From Bartonella apihabitans (lineage in GTDB: Bacteria > Pseudomonadota > Alphaproteobacteria > Rhizobiales > Rhizobiaceae), in contig NZ_CP132387.1 of assembly GCF_030758755.1 (NCBI RefSeq), forward strand, positions 868,001-932,000: a stretch of DNA of 64,000 bases. Direction: 5' to 3'. Both the position numbers and the translations under genes were made by a program. The stretch's first letter is position 1. Every line of letters begins with the position of its first letter. Positions 36,198-46,985 of the stretch are shown in pieces. The notes under the pieces are model-generated. The model was not told the origin of the DNA, made no database searches, and saw only the letters and a list, made by a program, of their open reading frames with translations.

Positions 36198-37319
36198 ATG
36201 CAATTTTCACCACAACAAGATAAAGCACTGACCAGTGTCGCAAATTGGCTTAAAAATGGTCAGTCTCAGGTTTTTCGTTTGTTTGGCTATGCGGGCACGG
36301 GAAAAACGACCTTGGCGCGCTATTTTGCCGAAAGCGTTGATGGTACGGTTCAATTTGCTGCTTTCACCGGTAAAGCCGCTCAGGTATTGCGTTCAAAAGG
36401 CGCAAGCAATGCGCGAACTATTCACTCTTTGATATATCGCCCACGGGGTGAAGAAGAAGTTGCCGACGAAAACACCGGTAAAACATCGATGGCCCCGATG
36501 TTTTCACTCAATCGTCAAAGTCCCATTGCTCAGGCCAAGCTTGTTGTCATTGATGAATGCTCGATGGTTGATGAACAGCTCGGCCGTGATCTTATGAGCT
36601 TTGGAACCCCTATTCTTGTGTTGGGAGACCCTGGACAATTGCCGCCAATATCGGGCGGCGGATTTTTTACCGAACATGAGCCGGATTTTCTTTTGACAGA
36701 AATTCATCGTCAGGCGCGGGATAACCCGATTATCCGTCTGGCAATGGATGTTCGTGAAGGACGCGATATTGATTACGGCGACTATGGTGCAGCCAAAGTC
36801 ATAACGAGAAAACAGGTTGACCAGCAATTGGTTCTTGACGCCGATCAGGTTCTCGTTGGCATTAACCGGACACGTCGACTCTATAATAAGCGTTTAAGAG
36901 AACTCAAAGGTTTTACAGCCGATTACCCGCAAGCTGGCGATAAGCTTGTTTGCTTGCGCAATGATCCGGCAAAAGGTTTGTTGAATGGTTCATTATGGAG
37001 GGTAATGACGGCATCCAAAGAAACCGTAAAACCCGGTATAAGTTTACTCGTCACTCCGGAAGATGAGGATCGCGGCGTCGCGAAAATCAAGTTGTTGAAA
37101 GCGGTTTTTGATGATCCGGAAAGTGAGATTTCCTGGCAAATGAAACGCCGTTATGATGATTTTGATTATGGCTATGCTTTAACTGTTCATAAAGCCCAAG
37201 GCTCGCAATGGGATAATGTCGTATTATTTGATGAAAGTTTCGCTTTTCGTGATACCCGAGAACGTTGGCTTTATACAGCAATTACGCGTGCAGCCGAAAA
37301 ATTGACAATTGTAAGATAA
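36198..37319 (+). CDS. RecD-like superfamily 1 DNA helicase
   Basis: A 373-residue compact SF1 helicase. Walker A GYAGTGKTTLA (about residue 30), motif Ia AAFTGKAAQVL, Walker B VVIDECSMVD, motif III LGDPGQLPP, and C-terminal UvrD_C_2 motif YALTVHKAQGSQWDNVVLF, ending TRAAEKLTIV. It lacks the long N-terminal region of RecD/RecD2, so it is a small RecD-like helicase of unknown pathway. Confidence 0.88.
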   Translation: MQFSPQQDKALTSVANWLKNGQSQVFRLFGYAGTGKTTLARYFAESVDGTVQFAAFTGKAAQVLRSKGASNARTIHSLIYRPRGEEEVADENTGKTSMAPMFSLNRQSPIAQAKLVVIDECSMVDEQLGRDLMSFGTPILVLGDPGQLPPISGGGFFTEHEPDFLLTEIHRQARDNPIIRLAMDVREGRDIDYGDYGAAKVITRKQVDQQLVLDADQVLVGINRTRRLYNKRLRELKGFTADYPQAGDKLVCLRNDPAKGLLNGSLWRVMTASKETVKPGISLLVTPEDEDRGVAKIKLLKAVFDDPESEISWQMKRRYDDFDYGYALTVHKAQGSQWDNVVLFDESFAFRDTRERWLYTAITRAAEKLTIVR

Positions 37320-37396
37320 TCAATTCTTCTGATAACACTCAATAATTGCGATTAGAATTGAATACTATTTCAATATACCTATGAGGAGAATTTACT

Positions 37397-38164
37397 ATGC
37401 GGGTGAAAGACAAAGTTGCAATCGTTACAGGTGGCGCAAAAGGTTTGGGCGAGGCGACATCACGTCTTCTAGCCAAAGAAGGTGCGAAAGTTGTTCTGAC
37501 CGATCTTGATGAAGTGCAAGGCAAGAAAGTAGAGGCGGAAATCAACAAAGCCGGCGGTACTGCAAAATACATGAAACATGATGTTGCCAAGGAAGACCAA
37601 TGGAAAAAAGTCGTTGACGACACAGTCAGTCTCTTCGGCCGATTGGATATTCTGGTGAATAACGCCGGCGTCGGGCATTCGGCTTCTGCAGAAGACGAAA
37701 CTTTGGAAAAATGGCGCTTTCTGCAATCAATCAATCTTGATGCGGTTTTTCTTGGTACCCGCGAAGCTATCCGCGTGATGAAATATCAAAAGAGCGGTTC
37801 GATTATCAATTTGTCGTCGATCGAAGGTTTGGTTGGGGATCCAACGCTTGCTGCCTATAACGCAAGTAAGGGCGGGGTTCGCCTGTTTACCAAGTCTGCT
37901 GCATTGCATTGCGCGAAATCTGGCTATGGCATTCGCGTGAATTCCGTCCATCCGGGCTATATCTGGACACCGATGGTTGAAGAAAGTGCCAAAGAAAGCG
38001 GCGATGTCGAGGAAAGAAAAGCAGCGCTAACAGCTCTCCACCCGATTGGGAAATTGGGAGTACCGGACGATATCGCTTACGGTATTCTTTATCTTGCTTC
38101 CGATGAATCCGGTTTTGTCACCGGTTCGGAATTGGTTATTGATGGCGGCTATACCGCTCAATAA
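37397..38164 (+). CDS. Short-chain dehydrogenase/reductase (classical SDR)
   Basis: A 255-residue NAD(P)-dependent oxidoreductase with all classical motifs: TGGAKGLGEA (residues 11-20), LVNNAGVG, the catalytic Ser in NLSSIEG, and YNASKGG as YxxxK. It ends VTGSELVIDGGYTAQ. The acidic residue in LTDLDE after beta-2 suggests NAD preference. Substrate unknown. A GAGGAG site precedes the ATG. Confidence 0.9.
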   Translation: MRVKDKVAIVTGGAKGLGEATSRLLAKEGAKVVLTDLDEVQGKKVEAEINKAGGTAKYMKHDVAKEDQWKKVVDDTVSLFGRLDILVNNAGVGHSASAEDETLEKWRFLQSINLDAVFLGTREAIRVMKYQKSGSIINLSSIEGLVGDPTLAAYNASKGGVRLFTKSAALHCAKSGYGIRVNSVHPGYIWTPMVEESAKESGDVEERKAALTALHPIGKLGVPDDIAYGILYLASDESGFVTGSELVIDGGYTAQ

Positions 38165-38233
38165 AGAGCGCGAAATAATCGCATTGCCCAATTAGACGAA
38201 ACGGGTAATTTCTAAATGCAACTCGAATGCAGG

Positions 38234-38263
38234 CAACCGGCTGGATGCTTCTTAAGCCGGTTG
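38234..38263 (+). other. Inverted repeat after the SDR gene
   Basis: CAACCGGCT and AGCCGGTTG form a perfect 9-bp stem with a 12-nt loop, about 70 nt after the SDR stop. No T tract follows, so it may be a stabilising hairpin rather than a classical terminator. Confidence 0.45.
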
Positions 38264-38399
38264 TGACCGGCAGAGAATATCGGTTAACCGAGTTGAGCGG
38301 GTTTATGGAATTCTTTTAGCATACAAAGCAGTGAGTTTTTCGACGACGCTATCCCGACCTCTAACGTGATGCTTTCTCTGTCTCTAATGTAATCTTTAA

Positions 38400-38440
38400 A
38401 TTAAAAATAACCCCGTCACAAAATGTTGTGGCGGGGTTAT
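38400..38440 (-). terminator. Intrinsic terminator of gltA
   Basis: On the minus strand ATAACCCCGCCACAAC and GTGACGGGGTTAT flank a short loop and run into TTTTTAATTT. It lies about 40 nt beyond the gltA stop. Confidence 0.88.
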
Positions 38441-38479
38441 AATTTTGTCTTTCAAGAAATTGAATATTTCCGAAGCAAA

Positions 38480-39772
38480 TTATTTGCGTTTGTCGATAGG
38501 AACATAGTCACGGCGTGCAGCACCGGTATAAAGCTGACGCGGACGGCCGATCTTCTGTGCCGGATCCTCAATCATTTCTTTCCATTGTGCAACCCAGCCG
38601 ACACAGCGTGCCAAGGCAAACAGAACTGTGAACATATCGGTCGGGAAGCCCAGAGCTTTCAATGTAATACCGGAATAGAAATCAACATTCGGATAGAGCT
38701 TCTTCTCGATGAAATATTCATCGTTAAGGGCGATATGCTCAAGTTCCATAGCGATGTCGAGAAGCGGATCGTCTTTGATACCAAGTTCGGTCAAAACTTC
38801 ATGGCATGTTTTCTGCATGATCTTTGCACGCGGGTCGTAATTTTTATAGACGCGGTGACCAAATCCCATCAGGCGGAAAGGATCGTTTTTATCCTTGGCG
38901 CGTGCGATAAATTCAGGAATTCTATCAACGGAACCAATTTCCTGAAGCATTTTCAAGCAGGCTTCGTTAGCACCGCCGTGGGCAGGACCCCACAGGCAGG
39001 CAACGCCGGCAGCAATACAAGCAAACGGGTTGGCACCCGAAGAACCGGCAAGACGAACAGTTGATGTCGAAGCATTCTGTTCATGGTCGGCATGAAGAAT
39101 GAAAATACGATCCATAGCGCGGGCCAGCACCGGATTAACTTTATATTCCTCGCAAGGAACAGCAAAACACATTTGCAGGAAATTAGCAGCGTAGCCCAAG
39201 TCGTTACGAGGATATACGAACGGTTGGCCGATCGAATATTTGTAGGCCATAGCAGCAAGTGTCGGCACCTTCGAAATCAACCGGATTGATGCGATCATTC
39301 TTTGACGCGGGTCTGCAATATCAAGTGAATTGTGATAGAAGGCCGACATTGCTCCAAGGCAAGCCACCATCACAGCCATCGGGTGTGAGTCGCGGCGGAA
39401 GCCGTGAAAGAATTGCGAAAACTGTTCGTGAACCATTGTATGTTCGCGTACCGTGCGGTCAAAATCTTCTTTTTGTTTTTTACTCGGAAGCTCACCGTAT
39501 AGGAGAAGGTAACAGGTTTCCAAGAAATCGCCCTGTTCTGCAAGCTGATCTATCGGATAGCCACGATATAGCAATACGCCTTTGTTTCCGTCGATAAATG
39601 TGATTTTAGATTTACAAGAAGCCGTTGATGTAAAACCGGGGTCATAAGTGAATGTTCCGGTTTCTTTATAAAGCGGAGCAATTTCGATAACGTCTGGCCC
39701 CATGGTACCTTTACGTACCGGAAGCTCAATGCTTTTACCGTCAACAGTTATATGTGCTTTATTATCTATCAT
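38480..39772 (-). CDS. gltA: Citrate synthase
   Basis: A 430-residue type II citrate synthase condensing acetyl-CoA and oxaloacetate. Catalytic residues appear in [17 protein letters not shown] (His), [20 protein letters not shown] with HGGANEA, and [15 protein letters not shown] (His; the active Asp follows nearby). GGGAAG precedes the ATG. Monocistronic, with its own terminator. Confidence 0.97.
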   Translation of the reverse strand: MIDNKAHITVDGKSIELPVRKGTMGPDVIEIAPLYKETGTFTYDPGFTSTASCKSKITFIDGNKGVLLYRGYPIDQLAEQGDFLETCYLLLYGELPSKKQKEDFDRTVREHTMVHEQFSQFFHGFRRDSHPMAVMVACLGAMSAFYHNSLDIADPRQRMIASIRLISKVPTLAAMAYKYSIGQPFVYPRNDLGYAANFLQMCFAVPCEEYKVNPVLARAMDRIFILHADHEQNASTSTVRLAGSSGANPFACIAAGVACLWGPAHGGANEACLKMLQEIGSVDRIPEFIARAKDKNDPFRLMGFGHRVYKNYDPRAKIMQKTCHEVLTELGIKDDPLLDIAMELEHIALNDEYFIEKKLYPNVDFYSGITLKALGFPTDMFTVLFALARCVGWVAQWKEMIEDPAQKIGRPRQLYTGAARRDYVPIDKRK

Positions 39773-40018
39773 ATGTCTTCCCTTTCAGAACCTCCACCCC
39801 ACAAACGATGAGGTACCGCGCTCACATTACAGGTAATGACTGCGGCTCATGTCCAATGCCTGTGTTGCTTTCCAGATTATCCGAAAAGAGCCGGCTTGCA
39901 ATGTCTAAGTTACGTATTTTTTCGTTACCGGTGTCAATCTTGTGTGATTTAATTTTAAAAATTTGCGTAAAAGTGAAGGGGCGTTCTTGCAACTTCCGAT
40001 TTTTATTCAAACTGTTAA

Positions 40019-40053
40019 GAAAAAAACCACAGCCCTTTGAATAAAGGCTGTGG
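40019..40053 (-). terminator. Intrinsic terminator of gltX
   Basis: On the minus strand CCACAGCC and GGCTGTGG pair around an 11-nt loop and run into a T tract (TTTTTTTC). Located about 65 nt after the gltX stop. Confidence 0.88.
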
Positions 40054-40118
40054 CATAAAATTAATCTAGAAATATTAGACTTGTTTTCAGGTTATAAAGC
40101 TGATTTTGCGATTTTTCC

Positions 40119-41540
40119 TCAAGCAATCTGATCATGAATGCGTCCAAGCGACTTTTCACGTCCTAAAATGACAAGAACATCGAAAACGCCCGGCGAAACG
40201 GCTCTTCCGGTTAATGCCGCCCGCAATGGCTGAGCGACTTTACCAAGCTTTAATTGGGCCTCTTCAGCATAGTTCCGGATAATATGATCAAGCTTTTCTT
40301 TGGCCCAGTCGGTGCAAGAATTGAGAGAAGGATAAATTTCCTTGAGGATGGCCTTACCTTCGTCATTGAGAAGGTTGGTTGCCTTTTCATCGAGCTTCAA
40401 TGGACGGTCAGAAAAGATAAAAGCTGCATTATCAATAAGTTCGACAAGTGTCTTAGCGCGCTCTTTCAGCTCCGGCATTGCCTTTAGAAATTCTGAACGG
40501 TTTTTCTCGTTCAATTTTGCTTGTAGTTCTTTACCACCTTCAATTTCGGGCAGAATAGAAAGAGCAGCGTCAAACAAATCTTTATCGTCGCTCATACGCA
40601 TATATTGACCATTGATCGCTTCGAGCTTTTTAAAATCGAAGCGCGCTGCACCTTTGTTAATGTCGTCAATATCAAACCACGAGATCATATCTTCGGTTGA
40701 CATAATTTCGTCATCTCCGTGGCTCCAGCCGAGACGAACAAGGTAATTGCGCAATGCAATAGGCAAGTAACCCATGGCACGATAGGCATCAACGCCGAGC
40801 GCACCATGCCGTTTTGAAAGTTTCGCACCATCTGCCCCATGGATAAGTGGGATATGAGCCATAACTGGAACATCCCAACCCATAGCTTTGAACAGAATTG
40901 TCTGGCGCGCTGCATTGGTCAGGTGGTCATCACCGCGAATAACATGAGTGACCCCCATGTCATGATCATCTACAACGACCGCAAGCATATATGTTGGTGT
41001 GCCATCCGAACGAAGAATAATGAAATCGTCGAGATCTTTGTTTGGAAAATGGACGTCGCCCTGAACGCGGTCATGAACAATTGTTTCACCTTGTTGGGGG
41101 GCTTTGATGCGGATAACCGGTTTCACTCCCTTGGGAGCCTCCGAAGGGTCACGGTCACGCCATATGCCGTTATAACGCGGCGGCTTTCCTTCCGCACGGG
41201 CTTTTTCGCGCATTTCGGTCAATTCTTCCGGCGTTGCATAACAATAATAGGCCTGCCCCTTTTTGACGAGCTCTTCTGCCACCTCGCGATGCCGGTCAAC
41301 GCGCGAAAATTGTGAAATGGGATCGCCATCCCATGTCAGTCCCAGCCATTTCAATCCGTCAATAATTGCATCGACGGCAGCTTTTGTTGATCTTTCGCGG
41401 TCGGTATCCTCAATGCGGAGCAGCATCTTGCCGCCAGTGTGTTTGGCATAAAGCCAGTTGAAAAGAGCGGTACGCGCCCCTCCGATATGGAGAAAACCGG
41501 TTGGTGAAGGGGCAAAACGTGTAACTACAGGCGTGGACAT
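40119..41540 (-). CDS. gltX: Glutamyl-tRNA synthetase (first copy)
   Basis: A 473-residue class I aminoacyl-tRNA synthetase. HIGH motif in [18 protein letters not shown] (residues 11-28), KMSKS equivalent [12 protein letters not shown] (about residue 240), and the C-terminal anticodon-binding domain ([20 protein letters not shown]). A second, diverged GluRS lies at 52079-53449. In alphaproteobacteria one copy commonly charges tRNA-Glu while the other also or only mischarges tRNA-Gln for GatCAB; which is which was not resolved. Confidence 0.95.
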   Translation of the reverse strand: MSTPVVTRFAPSPTGFLHIGGARTALFNWLYAKHTGGKMLLRIEDTDRERSTKAAVDAIIDGLKWLGLTWDGDPISQFSRVDRHREVAEELVKKGQAYYCYATPEELTEMREKARAEGKPPRYNGIWRDRDPSEAPKGVKPVIRIKAPQQGETIVHDRVQGDVHFPNKDLDDFIILRSDGTPTYMLAVVVDDHDMGVTHVIRGDDHLTNAARQTILFKAMGWDVPVMAHIPLIHGADGAKLSKRHGALGVDAYRAMGYLPIALRNYLVRLGWSHGDDEIMSTEDMISWFDIDDINKGAARFDFKKLEAINGQYMRMSDDKDLFDAALSILPEIEGGKELQAKLNEKNRSEFLKAMPELKERAKTLVELIDNAAFIFSDRPLKLDEKATNLLNDEGKAILKEIYPSLNSCTDWAKEKLDHIIRNYAEEAQLKLGKVAQPLRAALTGRAVSPGVFDVLVILGREKSLGRIHDQIA

Positions 41541-41690
41541 AATGTCTCCAGATTTCTACGAGTATTCCATTGTCAGTATGGCGTCGAACCATTAGCATAG
41601 ACTCAGCACCATGCACCAGCCATACCAACGGGGACGGATAAAATTATAAAGCAGAGAAATGCGTTAGAAAGCAAATCAAATGCGCAAAGG

Positions 41691-43958
41691 TTGAACAGTC
41701 AATCCGTTAAGACCAGAACGAGGTCTGTTGCGCAGCTTTACAGTCCGCTTGAACGGCATGTCGTGAGTCTGCCAGATGATATACCATTTATCATTCCACA
41801 TAAAACAGGGGTAAAGAGGCTTTATAAACAACTCGCCGATATATTTTTGTGGGGGTATTCCGCATTCATTTTCGAACGCGAACAAGGATTATTATTTTTA
41901 TTAATACCTGTGTTCATGACTGTCGGTGTCGTGACATATTTCAGACTTTCTTATGAGCCTGATGCCGCTACTCTTACAGCGCTTGATATTATTGCAATCG
42001 GAATATTCATTCTCTCCCGCCACTTTCGTCCGGCCTTTTATATAACCGGTTTGGCAATGTGCATTTTTCTTGGAGCTCTGTGTTCGAAAATAGAAACCTG
42101 GCGCCTTTCTACGCCAATGCTCGGGAGTGATATCTCTTCGACAATTAAAGGACGGATTATATCTGTTGAAAAAGTAACACGAGGGAAATCACGGGTAGTC
42201 GTGGATATAATTTCCACCGAAAAACCGCATCTCAATCACGCTCCCGAACGTGCAAAACTAACCTTCTCCAGTACCAACGCAGAATTTGAACCAGGAGATG
42301 GTATCGAAGGACGTGCAAAATTAAGGGTGAGCTCCGGACCGATACGTCCTGACAGTTATGATTTCAGCTTTGCAAACTATTTTCAATCCATCGGTGCACA
42401 AGGATATTTTGTCGGTAAACCGACAAAGATTTTTGTTGTGCCACCCACCTCGTCACTGGAGCGGTTTTCTCTGGCAGTCGCGCGTCTTAGATTGGCAATG
42501 ACAAACAGGATAGTCAATGCGATAGGTGGCGAAACAGGTAGCATAGCGGCGGCTCTTATCACCGGTCAGAGGGGCGGCATTCTACCGGCAACGAATGAAG
42601 CACTGCGCATAGCCGGTCTTTCCCATATATTGTCTATTTCGGGTTTACATATGGCGATGGTCGCGGGAATGGTTTTAATTGTTATCCGGACATTGCTTGC
42701 ACTATTTCCTTCTTTTGCTTCGCGCTATCAATCAAAGAAAATCGCTGCTGCGGCGGCGTTGTTTGTATCCGCTTTTTATCTGTTATTGTCCGGCTCGGAT
42801 GTTGCCGCCCAACGCAGTTTCGTAATGGTTGCGGTTATGCTTGTGGCAATAATTTTCGATCGTTCGGCAATTACAATGCGTAACCTTGCTATCGCAGCGA
42901 TTATAACTCTGGTTGTGTTTCCTCATGAAGTTTTGGGGCCGAGTTTTCAAATGTCGTTTTCGGCAACGGGAGCGCTGGTTGCAACATTCGGCTGGTGGAG
43001 CCGGAGACATCAATCCGGTTTTCAGACAACGCCAATGTTTTTCGGTGCTGGTGTGATGCGAATTATTCTGTTTCCGGTTCTCTCTACAGCCGTCGCATCA
43101 CTCGTTGCCGGATTAGCAAGCGGGATTTTTTCCGCTTATCATTTTTCCAACACGGCGCCTTTAGGTGTTCTTAGCAACGCTTTAGCCTTTCCTGTTATGT
43201 CGATTGCTGTCATGCCTTTCGCTCTTGCTGCAGCGCTGCTGATGCCTTTTGGTCTAGAGTGGTGGCCCTTGCAAATTATGGGGGTAGGGGTAAAAATTGT
43301 TGAAAAAATTGCTTATAGCGTGGCTTCAATTTCTCCCGACGTCAATCCGGGGTTGATACCTCCTATAGCATTGGTTTTTTTATCCATAGGCCTCGTAATC
43401 CTGCTGTTTTTCAAAACAAGACTATGTTTGTTTTCCGTAATATTCTTTTCGGTCGGTATAATTTTTGTCATTCAACAAACACGGCCTTTATTGCTTATAT
43501 CTGAAGACAAAGGAGCAGTCGGGTTGATAGACGACAAAACCCTTTATATTACTAATATCAAACCGACCAAATTTACAGCAGAAGTTTGGTTGCGCTCATA
43601 CGCTTTGAACGGGATTGTCGGTCCGTCGTCAGAAGATCATCAGAAGAATGCCCAATTCAGTTGTGATCTTGGTACTTGTCGCGCGCAAAAAGTCGGCGGG
43701 CTGAAAATGGCGGTAATTGAAAAACAAAATAGTAGCAACTTTACCTGTCCGGATGACGATATAATCGTACTTTCCAGCAATATTCATGTGATAAATTGTA
43801 GGCCGGACCAAAAAGTCATTACCGAAACTTCCTTGAAGCTAAAAGGAAGCATGGTCGTGACAGACAATGGCAAAATTATCTCGTCAATCGAAAGTGGACC
43901 AACACGCCCCTGGAACGAACACAGGAAATATTTGCGTTCTTCGGGTTCCGAATTTTGA
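41691..43958 (+). CDS. comEC: ComEC/Rec2-family DNA uptake membrane protein
   Basis: A 755-residue polytopic membrane protein. Two early hydrophobic segments and a DUF4131-like region (about 50-250) are followed by the Competence domain with HILSISGLHMAMVAGMVLIV and LLSGSDVAAQRSFVM (about 305-375). The C-terminal 150 residues (LLLISEDKGAVGLIDDKT..) lack the metallo-beta-lactamase motif HxHxDH, as in other rhizobial ComEC proteins. The family forms the inner-membrane channel for single-stranded DNA uptake. The start is TTG 41691, with AAAGG directly abutting it; this is the weakest start in the window. Confidence 0.88.
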   Translation: MNSQSVKTRTRSVAQLYSPLERHVVSLPDDIPFIIPHKTGVKRLYKQLADIFLWGYSAFIFEREQGLLFLLIPVFMTVGVVTYFRLSYEPDAATLTALDIIAIGIFILSRHFRPAFYITGLAMCIFLGALCSKIETWRLSTPMLGSDISSTIKGRIISVEKVTRGKSRVVVDIISTEKPHLNHAPERAKLTFSSTNAEFEPGDGIEGRAKLRVSSGPIRPDSYDFSFANYFQSIGAQGYFVGKPTKIFVVPPTSSLERFSLAVARLRLAMTNRIVNAIGGETGSIAAALITGQRGGILPATNEALRIAGLSHILSISGLHMAMVAGMVLIVIRTLLALFPSFASRYQSKKIAAAAALFVSAFYLLLSGSDVAAQRSFVMVAVMLVAIIFDRSAITMRNLAIAAIITLVVFPHEVLGPSFQMSFSATGALVATFGWWSRRHQSGFQTTPMFFGAGVMRIILFPVLSTAVASLVAGLASGIFSAYHFSNTAPLGVLSNALAFPVMSIAVMPFALAAALLMPFGLEWWPLQIMGVGVKIVEKIAYSVASISPDVNPGLIPPIALVFLSIGLVILLFFKTRLCLFSVIFFSVGIIFVIQQTRPLLLISEDKGAVGLIDDKTLYITNIKPTKFTAEVWLRSYALNGIVGPSSEDHQKNAQFSCDLGTCRAQKVGGLKMAVIEKQNSSNFTCPDDDIIVLSSNIHVINCRPDQKVITETSLKLKGSMVVTDNGKIISSIESGPTRPWNEHRKYLRSSGSEF

Positions 43959-44388
43959 ACGAGAAAATGAAGAAAAGAAGATGACCTATTCTTTATTGTA
44001 GATTGATCAATGCGGAGTGCATTTGAAATTAGTTTCGGTCGCTTGAAAAACCGTGAAAGATGAAACCCCGATTTTGTTAATGAATAATAACGGGCTTCGA
44101 AACGTCAAAACCTGCGATCAACTATCCGGCAGGCAAATTTCCCCATTGTCACCGGTTTTAACAACATGACTGACGTGACATTAAAGGCGAGGCATTACTC
44201 ACGCGACATTACTGGCGAGACAGCATTGCACTCACGTTATCGATATTTTCCATTCTGAAAATTGGATTGATAAATCCACCACTTGATAATTCGACAGGCT
44301 AAATGGCTTACTTTCATTAAAACTCTTTTTGGCAAGAGTGATTATATTTTCAAAAACATGTAATTAAAACAGAATAAATTATAGAAAC
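43959..44388. other. Gene-free region between comEC and bfr
   Basis: About 430 bp with no recognisable gene. It contains the imperfect tandem repeat at 44172-44234 and leads into the bfr terminator. Confidence 0.5.
44172..44234 (+). repeat. Imperfect tandem repeat, about 2 x 30 bp
   Basis: The first unit has GACATTAAAGGCGAG, then GCATTACTCACG; the second has GACATTACTGGCGAG, then ACAGCATTGCACTCACG. Only two units are present, with small insertions in the second. No function is apparent. Confidence 0.6.
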
Positions 44389-44422
44389 TGGCTGGAGCGA
44401 AGTTTTTCTTGAGCCCCAGCCA
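44389..44422 (-). terminator. Probable terminator of bfd-bfr
   Basis: TGGCTGG and CCAGCCA form a 7-bp stem, extended by GC pairs in part, around a long A-rich loop. The T tract on the minus strand is weak (GTTTCTATAATTT). It lies about 14 nt after the bfr stop. Confidence 0.55.
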
Positions 44423-44435
44423 ATAAACATAAAAA

Positions 44436-44930
44436 TTACTCTTTTGCTTCAGCGTGTTCGGCCGAACCGGCATTGAGCTGACCATATTTCTCTTCACCAA
44501 TCTTGTTGAGAAGAGCGAGCTGTGTCTCGAGAAAGTCTATATGTCCTTCTTCATCTTCCAACAATTCGTCAAACACTTTTTTCGAAATGTGGTCTGAAAG
44601 TTCGGCGCATAGTTCACGTGCAACGCGATAAGCTTCTCTTGCTTCATATTCACCAGCCAAGTCGCATTCGAGAACTTCTTTTATGTTCTGTCCGATACGC
44701 AATGGTGCAAGAGTTTGAAGATTTGGATGACCTTCGAGGAAAACAATGCGCTTTACCAGCTTGTCAACGTGGCCCATTTCTTCAATAGACTCTTCACGTT
44801 CCTTATTGGCAAGTTTTGTGTAACCCCAATCTTCGGTTAAACGGTAGTGGATCCAGTATTGGTTGACTGCACCGAGTTCCAAAAAGAGCGCATGATTAAG
44901 CTGCTCTATGACCTTTTCGTGACCTTTCAT
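44436..44930 (-). CDS. bfr: Bacterioferritin
   Basis: A 164-residue haem-containing ferritin that oxidises and stores iron as a 24-mer. The haem ligand Met52 is present in SIEEMGHVD. Diiron ligands Glu18, Glu51 and His54, and the later EYEAREAYR and [10 protein letters not shown] segments, complete the ferroxidase centre. Its start lies 35 nt inside the end of bfd, so translation is probably coupled. Confidence 0.96.
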   Translation of the reverse strand: MKGHEKVIEQLNHALFLELGAVNQYWIHYRLTEDWGYTKLANKEREESIEEMGHVDKLVKRIVFLEGHPNLQTLAPLRIGQNIKEVLECDLAGEYEAREAYRVARELCAELSDHISKKVFDELLEDEEGHIDFLETQLALLNKIGEEKYGQLNAGSAEHAEAKE

Positions 44931-45210
44931 GTTGGCCTATTCTCCTATATTTCAATCGTAATGCGCGCACACGATCAAGATAGGAGATAATTTCAGCCTC
45001 GTCCCGATTATGTAGGCGATGAAAATTTTCCGATACTCGAATAATTGTTTCAAGTATATTCGGAAAGCAACAGCAACACTTGCCGCGCTTCGCCATTACT
45101 TTATAAATTTTTCCGGGAACAATCAATTGCCAACAATCCTCTTCCAACAGAGAATTGATCACATCTTCGATCTCTGATTGAGTTATTACGTTACACGAAC
45201 AAACAATCAT
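44896..45210 (-). CDS. bfd: Bacterioferritin-associated ferredoxin
   Basis: A 104-residue Fer2_BFD protein with N-terminal [18 protein letters not shown] (two Cys) and the second cysteine cluster in GKCCCCFPN. It supplies electrons to bacterioferritin for iron release. The C-terminal 40 residues are basic, and the last codons overlap bfr. Upstream (about 45268-45275) is TTTAGAAC, half of the rhizobial Irr-box consensus; only a half-site, so not called. Confidence 0.9.
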   Translation of the reverse strand: MIVCSCNVITQSEIEDVINSLLEEDCWQLIVPGKIYKVMAKRGKCCCCFPNILETIIRVSENFHRLHNRDEAEIISYLDRVRALRLKYRRIGQHERSRKGHRAA

Positions 45211-45438
45211 TATCGATAACCAAGTTCAATTAACCCATGCGACTCAAATAAACATGACAAACATATGAAACTTTAGAACCGAAATCAAGCATAAACTGGA
45301 TTTTTTTTATCAACTATAAAAACAGGGTATAAATCGGCGAAATTTGTACAAAATAGCAGTTTCATTACGCGTAGTGATTGCAATTTTTCGACCGGTACGT
45401 AAGAGGTAAATAGCATTTTTGAGGAAAAATAGATCGTC

Positions 45439-46143
45439 ATGGATTCTCTGCAATTAAAGAAAGCCGCAGCTGCAAAGGCCGTAGAATTTGTCGAAGACGG
45501 AATGAAATTGGGAATTGGTACCGGTTCGACGGCTAATGAATTTATTCGTTTATTGGCTCTCAGAGTAAAAGAAGGTTTGAAAGTAACGGGTGTTGCGACA
45601 TCGGAACGCTCCGAACAATTGTGTCGTGAGCTGGGAATACCGGTTGCTAGCCTTGATGAAATGCCCAGTCTCGACCTTGATATTGACGGTGCCGATGAAA
45701 TCGGACCGAAGATGGCGCTTGTCAAAGGTGGAGGAGGGGCTCTGTTGCGCGAAAAAATTGTCGCTTTCGCATCCGCCCGGATGTTGGTCATTGCCGATCA
45801 TTCAAAACTTGTAAAAACACTCGGGGCATTTCCATTACCGATTGAAGTCAATCCATTCGGTTTGGAAGCAACAAAACTGGCCATTGTCGACGTTGCAAAA
45901 AGCCTTGGTCTTTCCGGCAATATTTCTTTGCGCACCAAAAACAACAAAACTTTTGTTACTGATGGTGGACATTTTATTCTTGATGCATCATTTAGCCGTA
46001 TTTCTGATCCAGAGAGTTTGTCGAATGCGCTTTTCTCTATTCCCGGCGTTGTCGAGCACGGATTATTTTTGAATTTGGCCAAGAAATCGGTGGTCGCAAT
46101 GGCTAATGGTGAAATAAAAGTTTTGGAAGAGTCGGATTTTTAG
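45439..46143 (+). CDS. rpiA: Ribose-5-phosphate isomerase A
   Basis: A 234-residue enzyme interconverting ribose 5-phosphate and ribulose 5-phosphate. Motifs: [16 protein letters not shown] (residues 25-40), [11 protein letters not shown] (about residues 77-87), [12 protein letters not shown] (about 95-106, catalytic Glu). A TTGAGG site precedes the ATG. Confidence 0.95.
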   Translation: MDSLQLKKAAAAKAVEFVEDGMKLGIGTGSTANEFIRLLALRVKEGLKVTGVATSERSEQLCRELGIPVASLDEMPSLDLDIDGADEIGPKMALVKGGGGALLREKIVAFASARMLVIADHSKLVKTLGAFPLPIEVNPFGLEATKLAIVDVAKSLGLSGNISLRTKNNKTFVTDGGHFILDASFSRISDPESLSNALFSIPGVVEHGLFLNLAKKSVVAMANGEIKVLEESDF

Positions 46144-46226
46144 AGTAAATGTCTTTGTCATCGGGATATTTCTTGACGAATAAAATGGCTAAGAATTATT
46201 GACCACAATTATGGAGTAACCACTGA

Positions 46227-46808
46227 ATGAATACGGCATTTTCCATTCGCCGCCTTGCTGCAACGCTGGGAACGGTTGCCATTGTTAGTATCGGAATCAA
46301 TTTTGCCCATGCTGACGATATTAGCGAAGCCCACTTGCAATCAGCACAAAAAGCAATCGCAGCAATCCATGCAACAGACCAATTTGATGAATTTCTGCCA
46401 AGCACCGCTCGTGATCTGAAAGACGAGCTCATGCGCAAAGACCCTAATCTTTCGAATATCATTTCCGATACGGTCGACGAGCAGGCAATGGCGTTGGTCA
46501 AACGTCGTGCCGATCTAGAAAAGGAAGCTGCACGTGCTTATGCCAAGCATTTCTCACAAGAGGAACTTGACCAAATTACAGCTTTCTACACGTCTGATAC
46601 CGGCAAGAAATTGCTCACAGAAGGACCGGTTGCTGTCAAGGATATTCTTTCGGCCTATGACGTATGGCGTCAAGGGGTTGCTCAAGATTTAGCGGCAAAT
46701 GTCGGTAAAGCAATGGCTCAAAAGATTGGGACACAAAAACGTGCCGCTCCTGCTGCGCCGACAGCGCCCTCGACAGCCAAGCCAAAAGCTCCGGTGCCAG
46801 CGCAATAA
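46227..46808 (+). CDS. DUF2059 domain-containing secreted protein
   Basis: A 193-residue protein. Signal peptide at about 1-31 (ATLGTVAIVSIGINFAHA), followed by the helical DUF2059 domain with its typical core AKHFSQEELDQITAFYTSDT and GKKLLTEGP, and an Ala/Pro-rich tail (APAAPTAPSTAKPKAPVPAQ). Periplasmic. Function unknown for the family. Confidence 0.85.
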   Translation: MNTAFSIRRLAATLGTVAIVSIGINFAHADDISEAHLQSAQKAIAAIHATDQFDEFLPSTARDLKDELMRKDPNLSNIISDTVDEQAMALVKRRADLEKEAARAYAKHFSQEELDQITAFYTSDTGKKLLTEGPVAVKDILSAYDVWRQGVAQDLAANVGKAMAQKIGTQKRAAPAAPTAPSTAKPKAPVPAQ

Positions 46809-46831
46809 TAACTTTTCGGTGATTCTTGGAA

Positions 46832-46860
46832 ATAGCGGCACATTTGCCGCTATTTTTTTT
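46832..46860 (+). terminator. Intrinsic terminator after the DUF2059 gene
   Basis: ATAGCGGCA-CATT-TGCCGCTAT, a perfect 9-bp stem followed by eight T's, about 25 nt after the stop codon. Confidence 0.92.
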
Positions 46861-46985
46861 GGCAAAAATTCCAAAATTTCGGTATTGCAGAACTTGAGTA
46901 AAGTGAATTGCATTACGTTGGCTTACAATCTTGGTGCGATTACACCATATAAAAGACTGCATAATCGAATTGAAAGGAATAGCCT

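Noticed and set aside
45268..45275. Irr-box (iron control element) upstream of bfd
   Set aside because: Only one half-site (TTTAGAAC) is present; the matching TTCTAAA arm is missing.
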